A DNA stretch of 64,000 nucleotides from AP-15 sp963735445 (GTDB taxonomy: Bacteria > Pseudomonadota > Alphaproteobacteria > ATCC43930 > CGMCC-115725), in the NCBI GenBank assembly GCA_963735445.1, contig CAVTLC010000055.1, positions 1-64,000 of the forward strand, read 5' to 3'. The notes beneath the pieces were generated by a model. The model was not told where the DNA came from and did not search any database. It saw only the letters and a program-made list of their open reading frames with translations. Below, piece by piece: positions 58,208-64,000 of this stretch. Position 1 is the stretch's first letter. The number at the start of each line of letters is the position of its first letter. A program made the position numbers and the translations under genes.

Positions 58208-60887
58208 CTAGGCGAGGCTTTTGGAGACCATCTCGTAGGTGTTTTTGCTGAGGTTCGGGGCCGCGAGCACGCGTTCGAGTTCGCGCTGCATCAGCGCTTG
58301 GCGCGCCGGGTCATGACGTCGCCAGGCGCAGAGCGGCTGCACCAGCCGCGCGGCGGTGGTCGGGTTCGCTGGGTCGATCGCGAGCACCTCGTCGGCGAGA
58401 AAAGCGTAACCGGCGCCGCTTCGGTCATGAAAGCGCACCTGATTACCCTGAGAGAACGCGCCCACCAATGCGCGCACGCGGTTTGGATTTTTGCGGTCGT
58501 AGGCGGGATGGGCGGCGAGCGCCCTCACTCGTTTCGGAGTGTCGGGCAATGACGACCGCGCCTGCAGGCTGAACCATTTGTCGATGACCAGCGGGTCCTG
58601 CGACCACAGCGCAAAAAAATGCGCCAGTGCCGCCGCCCGCTCCGGCCGATCGAGATCGATCAGCACCGCAAGAGCGGCCAGCACATCCGTCATATTGGCG
58701 GCGGCGTCGAATTGCGTTTTTGCGAGCGCCGCGCCCTTTTCGGGATCGGCGGCGGCGAGGTAGGCGAGGCTGGCATTACGCAACGCCCGCCGCCCGATCG
58801 AGGCGCCGTCGATCCGATACGGGCCAGGATCCGCCAAGTTCTCGTAGGCGGCAACGAACTCGCCGGCGAGTGCCCGACCGATCTCGGCACGAGCGGTTTC
58901 GCGGGCCTCATGTACGGCGTCGGCATCCACAACCGTCATCTGGTCGGCGAGAAACGACTCGCTCGGGAGCGCCAGCGCCTCGGCGGCAAAGGCCGGGTCG
59001 CGGGCGGCGTCGGCCAAGGTGTGGCGCATCGCGGCGATGAGGTCGGGGTCGAGCGGCGCCGGCGCTGCGCTCTGCCGCAATGCCTCGATCCGCCCGAGCA
59101 GAGCGCGGGTCGCGACCTCCTGTCCAGCTTCCCAGCGGGCAAACGGCTCGGGGTCATGTACCGCGAGAAATTTGAGCCGGTCGAGCGGCACGCCCTTCAA
59201 CTTCACCGGTGCCGAAAATCCGCGCAGCAGCGACGGCACTGGTGCCATCGGCAGATCGACAAACCGGTAACTCTCGCGCTCAGCAGCTAGCGGCAATACC
59301 CGGGTCCCGGCGCGGCTTTCGGCCTCGCCATCGAGCCGGGTCGGCAATTCGCTGCCGTCCTGCCCCAATAGCCCGACCGCGAGCGGCGTCAGCATCGGCG
59401 ATTTCTCCGGCTGGCCGGGCGTCGGCGGCACCTTCTGCGCTATGTTTAGCTCGTAGGCGTGGTTCGTCTCGTCCCAGTGGTCTTCGACCGTGATTTCCGG
59501 CGTGCCGGCCTGCGCGTACCACAATTTGAAGCGGGACAGATCGACCCCGCTCGCATCCTGCATCGCTGAGACAAAATCCTCGATCGTCGCGGCGTGATTG
59601 TCGTGCCGCCGGATGTAGAGATCCATGCCGCGGCGAAACCCTTCTCGGCCAATCAGGGTTTGGATCATTCGGATGACTTCGGCGCCCTTATTGTAGACCG
59701 TCGCGGTGTAGAAATTGTCGATTGTGAGATAACTATCGGGGCGCACCGGATGGGCGAGCGGCCCATCGTCCTCGGGAAATTGGATCGCGCGCAGAGTGCG
59801 GACTTCGCCAATGCGTTTGACCGCGCGGCTGCCTTGATCGGCCGAGAATTCCTGGTCGCGGAAGACGGTCAGCCCCTCCTTCAACGATAGTTGAAACCAG
59901 TCGCGGCAAGTGACGCGGTTGCCGGTCCAGTTGTGGAAGTATTCGTGGGCGATCACCGACTCGATATTCTGATAGTCAATGTCGGTCGCGGTGTCGGGCT
60001 TGGCCAGCACATAGCGCGTATTGAAGATGTTGAGGCCCTTGTTCTCCATTGCGCCCATGTTGAAGTCGCTTACCGCGACGATATTAAAGACATCGAGATC
60101 GTATTCGAGACCGAACACCTCCTCGTCCCAGCGCATCGCCTTTTTTAAGCGAGGCCATCGCGTGGCCGCATTTGTCCTCGTCGCCGCGCCGCACCCAGAT
60201 CGCGAGCGCGACATCGCGGCCCGACTGCGTCGTGAAGTGATCGCGCAGTGCGACAAGATCGCCGGCGACGAGGGCGAATAGGTAGGAAGGCTTCGGGTGC
60301 GGGTCGACCCATTTCGCCCAATGGCGTCTCTTGTCGGTCTCCCCAGCACCCGACGGGTTGCCGTTCGACAGCAACACCGGGCAGCGGGTCTTGTCGGCGA
60401 TGATCGTCGTCGTGTAGCGCGCCATCACGTCCGGGCGGTCGATAAAGTAGGTGATGCGGCGGAAGCCTTCGGGCTCGCATTGCGTGCAGAAATTGCCGCC
60501 CGACACATAGAGCCCGGAAAGCGCTGTATTGCTCTGCGGGTCGATCTTGGTTTCGACGTCGAGGGTGAAGGCGTCCGGCACATCCTCGATAACCAACCCG
60601 CCCTCCGAGGTCGACCGGTAGCGGTTGGCGCCGAGCCTCTCGCCATCCAGCGCCAATGACAAGAGTTCGAGCGCCTCGCCGTCCAGTTCGAGGGGTGCGG
60701 CCCGATCAGCGCTCTCAGGGTTGCGGCGGATCGCAAGCCGCGATTTGACCCGGGTCTCGGCATCGCCGAGGTCAAAGGTCAGATCGACAGTATCGACCAG
60801 AAACGCAGGAGGCCGGTAATCGGCAAGCCGGGTCGGCTGCGGCGGGGTGACATCGGCAGCGGTGGAATCGGCGATGATATCGAGCAT
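58208..60887 (-). CDS. pepN: Aminopeptidase N (M1 family; frameshifted)
   Basis: Start ATG 60887. N-terminal domain: FLVDTVDLTFDLGDAETRVKSRL, GGNFCTQCEPEGFRRITYFIDRPDV. The frame breaks in an A6 run (60,141–60,146 on the plus strand T6): ..MASLKK continues properly as AMRWDEEVFGLEYDL only with one A fewer. The second frame has MGAMENKGLN (substrate motif), IAHEYFHNWTGNRVTCRDWFQLSLKEG (HExxH-x18-E zinc site), then the Ig-like and long C-terminal helical domain. The length (2,680, that is 3n+1) agrees with one inserted base. It releases N-terminal amino acids from peptides in the cytoplasm. Confidence 0.9.
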
Positions 60888-61044
60888 GGCAGGCCGCGGC
60901 GTTCTGGTTGGATCACACCAAAGGTAATCCGATGCCGGGCATGTGCAAATGCCCGCGTCAAATCCGCTTTCCGGGACGGGGAAACGCCGCGCGCCTCGCG
61001 GCGTTAGCAGGCAAAGCGACACATCGGTTCGAGGCAGAGGATCC

Positions 61045-61653
61045 ATGACCGATCAGGATCTGACGAGGCGCGGTTTTCTCGGCACGTCGGCCGGCGTGGC
61101 GGGCGGGGCTGCAGTTTACCCAGCGATTGCCCGCGCGGCGCCGGCGTCCGCGCCGCAGCAGGCGCAACCGCCGGTGCGGACGCCGGACATGGTCGATATC
61201 GTGCTCGAGGTGAACGGCAATCGCCATAAGCTTACGCTCGAGCCGCGCGTCACCTTGCTCGATGCGTTACGCGAGCGGCTGCAGCTGTCTGGAACCAAGA
61301 AAGGCTGTGACCACGGCTCTTGCGGTGCTTGCACCGTCCATATCGACGGCCGTCGGGTCAATTCCTGCCTGACCCTGGCGGTGCGCTGTCAGGGCAAGGC
61401 GATCACGACGATCGAAGGTCTCGCCGATGCCGATGGTGAGCTTCATCCGATGCAGGCGGCGTTCTTGGACCATGATGGCTTTCAGTGCGGTTATTGCACG
61501 CCAGGCCAGATCATGTCGGCGGTGGCCCTGCTCGCCGAGGGCCGCCCGTTGTCGGACGATGCGGTCAAGGAGTGGATGAGCGGCAATCTCTGCCGCTGCG
61601 GCGCCTATCCCAATATTCGCGACGCGATCAGGCAGACGGCAAAGGGAGCCTGA
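61045..61653 (+). CDS. paoA: Aldehyde oxidoreductase 2Fe–2S subunit (PaoA-like)
   Basis: 202 residues from ATG 61045. A Tat signal (TRRGFLGTSAGVAGGAAV) shows that the complex is periplasmic. Plant-type cluster motif GCDHGSCGACTVHIDGRRVNSCL and the xanthine-oxidase-type second cluster FQCGYCTPGQ...NLCRCGAY. It passes electrons from the molybdenum centre of PaoC. It is divergent from pepN, with 157 bases between starts. The next gene starts 4 bases after its stop. Confidence 0.9.
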   Translation: MTDQDLTRRGFLGTSAGVAGGAAVYPAIARAAPASAPQQAQPPVRTPDMVDIVLEVNGNRHKLTLEPRVTLLDALRERLQLSGTKKGCDHGSCGACTVHIDGRRVNSCLTLAVRCQGKAITTIEGLADADGELHPMQAAFLDHDGFQCGYCTPGQIMSAVALLAEGRPLSDDAVKEWMSGNLCRCGAYPNIRDAIRQTAKGA

Positions 61654-61656
61654 GCG

Positions 61657-62649
61657 ATGCAACCCTTCACCTTTGCCGCGCCCGGCAACATCGACGGGGC
61701 GCTTGCCGCCGCCATCAATGCCCAGGACACGAAATACATCGCCGGCGGCACCGACCTCTTGCAATTGATGAAGAATGGGGTCGAGCAGCCCGCCCATATC
61801 GTCGACCTCGACGGACTGCCTTTCGATCGCATCGAATTCACCCGCGACGGAGCGCGGATTGGCGCTTTGGTGCGGATGAGCGACGCCGCCGATCACCCCG
61901 AGCTGCGGCGGAACTGGCCGGTGATCGCCGAGGCGCTTCTCGCCAGCGCATCGCCGCAATTGCGCAACATGGCGACGATGGGCGGCAACCTGTTGCAACG
62001 CACCCGCTGCGGCTATTTCCGCGACACCGGTTTCCCGTGCAACAAGCGGGCCCCCGGCTCCGGCTGCCCGGCGATAACAGGCGACAATCGCCGGCTGGCG
62101 ATCCTCGGCGGCAGCGAGCATTGCGTCGCAACCCATCCCTCCGACCTTGCCGTCGCACTGACCGCCCTCGACGCAATTGTCGAATTGCAGAGTGCGACGC
62201 CCCCGGGTGATGCGGGAACGCGTCGGGTGCCGCTTGCGGAGTTCTACCGGCTGCCCGGCGACACGCCGCAGTACGAAACGGTGATGCAGCCGGGCGAGAT
62301 CATCACCGCGATCGTGGTCCCGGCCGAGACCGCGGGCCTGCGCTCGCATTATCTGAAGGTTCGCGATCGCGCCTCGTTCGAATTCGCTCTGGTCTCGGCC
62401 GCGGTCGTGCTCGGCATGACGGACGGGCGGATCGACCGTGCCCGTATCGCGTTGGGCGGCGTCGGCACCAAGCCGTGGCGGGTCCCGGCGGTTGAAGCCG
62501 CGCTCGCCGGCGCGCCCGCAACACAAGATGCGTTTGCTGCGGCCGCGGCATATGCCGCCGACGGCGCGCATCCGCTGCGCCACAACGGCTTCAAGATCCC
62601 GCTGATGCAGCGCGCCATCGTCCGCGCGCTGATCACCGCGACGGCGTGA
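61657..62649 (+). CDS. paoB: Aldehyde oxidoreductase FAD-binding subunit (PaoB-like)
   Basis: 330 residues. CO-dehydrogenase-type FAD domain: KYIAGGTDLLQLMKNGVEQP, ASASPQLRNMATMGGNLLQRTRCGYFRD. The Cys-rich insert (RCGYFRD, PCNKRAPGSGC, SEHC) is the extra [4Fe–4S] site known from the E. coli PaoB/YagS type and absent from xanthine dehydrogenases, so the PaoABC assignment is well supported. The C-terminal CO_deh_flav_C domain follows (HYLKVRDRASFEFALVS, RIALGGVGTKPWR). Confidence 0.9.
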   Translation: MQPFTFAAPGNIDGALAAAINAQDTKYIAGGTDLLQLMKNGVEQPAHIVDLDGLPFDRIEFTRDGARIGALVRMSDAADHPELRRNWPVIAEALLASASPQLRNMATMGGNLLQRTRCGYFRDTGFPCNKRAPGSGCPAITGDNRRLAILGGSEHCVATHPSDLAVALTALDAIVELQSATPPGDAGTRRVPLAEFYRLPGDTPQYETVMQPGEIITAIVVPAETAGLRSHYLKVRDRASFEFALVSAAVVLGMTDGRIDRARIALGGVGTKPWRVPAVEAALAGAPATQDAFAAAAAYAADGAHPLRHNGFKIPLMQRAIVRALITATA

Positions 62650-62660
62650 GGAGAGAACCG

Positions 62661-64000
62661 ATGAACCCCGTCACCGGCCAGCCGATCGACCGCCGCGACG
62701 GCCGCCTCAAAGTCACCGGCCACGCCAAATACGCCGCCGAGTTCGACATCGACAATGTCGCACATGCTGTCCTGGTCGAGAGCACGATCACCAGCGGCAC
62801 GGTTACCGGCTTCGACCTGACCACCGCCCAATCGGCGCCCGGCGTCATCGCAATCCTAACAACCGAAAACGCGCCGCGGCTGCCGCAGCGGACCTCGCCG
62901 GGCCAGAACGAGGCGACGGGCAGTGTCATCGGGATCCCGCTGCTGCAGGACAACAGGGTTCGCTACAACGGACAGCATGTCGGGCTTGTCGTCGCCGATA
63001 CTCTGGAGCGCGCCCAATACGCCGCTTCCCTCGTCAAGGTGCGCTACCATGAAGACGAAGCGGCGATCCGCATGGCCGACATGCTGGGCGAGGCCTATGT
63101 GCCAAAGCATTTTCGCAACGGCGCGCGCCCGCCTGACACCCGCCGCGGCGACCCCGAGCGCGCCTGGGAAGAAGCCCCGATCCACCTCGACCTGACGTAC
63201 ACAACCCCGGTCGAGAACCACAACCCGATGGAACCGCACGCGACAATCGCGCTGTGGGAGGGTGACCGGCTAACCGTCTACAACGCGACCCAGGGCATCG
63301 ACGCCTCGCAGCACTCGTTGTCGGTGCTGTTCGGCATCAAGCCCGAGCAGATCCGGGTGATCTGCCCGTTTCTCGGCGGCGGCTTTGGCTGCAAAGGCGT
63401 CACCTGGCCGCACGTCGCGTTGACCGCGATGGCGGCGCGGCAGGTCGGCCGCCCGGTCAAGCTCGTGCTGACCCGGGCGCAGATGTACACCTCGAACGGC
63501 TATCGCCCGCAGACAATTCAGCACATCAAGATCAGCGCGACACAAGACGGCCGGCTCACCAGCCTGCAGCACCATACCATCGCTAATATGTCGACCCCCG
63601 ATATCGGCGAATTTGCCGAGCCCTCGGGGCTGATCAGCGAAATGCTCTACGCGTGCCCGAATGTTGCGGTCACCCACCGCCTCGTGTCGTTGAACCGGCC
63701 GCTCCCGACCTTTATGCGCGCGCCAGGCGAGGCAAGCGGCAGTTTCGCGCTTGAATCCGCAATCGACGAGCTCGCGGCCGCGGCTGGGATCGACCCGATC
63801 GAGATCCGGCTGCGCAACTACGCCGATATCGATCCGCACGAGGACAAGCCGTTTTCCAGCAAGGCGCTGCGCCAGTGCTACAGGGCCGGTGCGGAAGCTT
63901 TTGGCTGGGGTAACCGCTCGCCGCAGCCGGGGTCGATGCGCGACGGCGACGTGCTGATCGGCTGGGGAATGGCGACCGCGACCTACCCGGTCAACCGCTC
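62661..64000 (+). CDS. paoC: Aldehyde oxidoreductase molybdenum subunit (PaoC-like), 5' part
   Basis: ATG 62661, with GGAGAG 8–13 bases upstream, opens a frame that runs off the window end after 446 codons; the catalytic Glu of the family would lie beyond. Visible motifs: RRDGRLKVTGHAKYAAEF, VRYNGQHVGLVVADTLERAQ, TTPVENHNPMEPHATIA, QGIDASQHSLSVLFGI and the molybdenum-cofactor loop CPFLGGGFGCKG. No Tat signal, as expected: the PaoA signal carries the complex. It oxidises aromatic and aliphatic aldehydes in the periplasm. The chaperone PaoD would be expected downstream. Confidence 0.88.
   Translation, partial: MNPVTGQPIDRRDGRLKVTGHAKYAAEFDIDNVAHAVLVESTITSGTVTGFDLTTAQSAPGVIAILTTENAPRLPQRTSPGQNEATGSVIGIPLLQDNRVRYNGQHVGLVVADTLERAQYAASLVKVRYHEDEAAIRMADMLGEAYVPKHFRNGARPPDTRRGDPERAWEEAPIHLDLTYTTPVENHNPMEPHATIALWEGDRLTVYNATQGIDASQHSLSVLFGIKPEQIRVICPFLGGGFGCKGVTWPHVALTAMAARQVGRPVKLVLTRAQMYTSNGYRPQTIQHIKISATQDGRLTSLQHHTIANMSTPDIGEFAEPSGLISEMLYACPNVAVTHRLVSLNRPLPTFMRAPGEASGSFALESAIDELAAAAGIDPIEIRLRNYADIDPHEDKPFSSKALRQCYRAGAEAFGWGNRSPQPGSMRDGDVLIGWGMATATYPVNR

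Noticed and set aside
61267..62583. 438-codon minus-strand frame across paoA/paoB
   Set aside because: The plus-strand Fe–S and FAD motifs are decisive. The antisense product has no recognisable feature.
1..64000. CRISPR arrays, tRNA or rRNA genes, intact transposons
   Set aside because: No regularly spaced repeats, cloverleaf-like sequences, rRNA-like stretches or complete transposase frames were seen. Short or unusual tRNAs could be missed by eye.

Overview
The window looks like chromosomal DNA of a high-GC alphaproteobacterium, broadly Hyphomicrobiales/Rhodospirillales-like. The reasons are the block moxR–DUF58–DUF4159–VWA next to DUF1285, CoA pyrophosphatase, DUF6111 and the CCA-adding enzyme, a double cold-shock-domain protein, DUF6496, a Ku of the alphaproteobacterial type, and alternative complex III linked to a caa3-type oxidase. 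The species cannot be fixed by eye. I saw no rRNA, tRNA, CRISPR array or intact insertion sequence.

Region 1 (1–7.9 kb) is accessory and decayed. It holds the 3' end of a pseudopilin-like gene with a strong terminator, two tandem frameshifted integrase relics, a broken ku, two fragments of an SRAP (YedK/HMCES-like) gene on opposite strands, an SDR tail, and small intact stress-type genes (two cupins, double cold-shock protein, NIPSNAP, DUF6496).

Region 2 (8.2–14.8 kb) is a tight five-gene operon: a pyruvate-oxidase-like ThDP enzyme, an internally duplicated histidine-bearing membrane protein, a gluconate-2-dehydrogenase subunit-3-like protein, a GMC flavoprotein and an FMN alpha-hydroxyacid oxidase. 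The membrane protein sits where a cytochrome c subunit would be expected. This is the best candidate here for an undescribed system.

Region 3 (14.8–22.3 kb) has two AI-2E-family permeases flanking a glycosyltransferase and a YkoP-like protein, then a GH15 glucoamylase and a C-terminally anchored SDR. Region 4 (22.4–34.2 kb) is a complete respiratory cluster: alternative complex III (actABCDEF), a small membrane protein, SCO, and caa3 oxidase subunits II, I, III and IV. A second copy of the anchored SDR, coupled to aldose epimerase, faces it from the right.

Region 5 (36–46 kb) is catabolic and mixed: an orphan TRAP binding protein, an SDR, a HisD-family dehydrogenase, an amidohydrolase, a sugar-nucleotide-type epimerase, DedA, a phospholipase C-like phosphoesterase and a cupin. 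Region 6 (46–57.5 kb) is housekeeping: pssA–psd downstream of the MoxR/Bat-like block, and divergently DUF1285–nudix–DUF6111–cca. Region 7 (57.6–64 kb) has dps, pepN and a periplasmic aldehyde oxidoreductase (paoABC) cut off by the window end.

A caution applies throughout: about a dozen conserved genes, including pepN and moxR, are interrupted by one-base indels, several in homopolymer runs. Many of these are probably sequence errors, not real inactivation.
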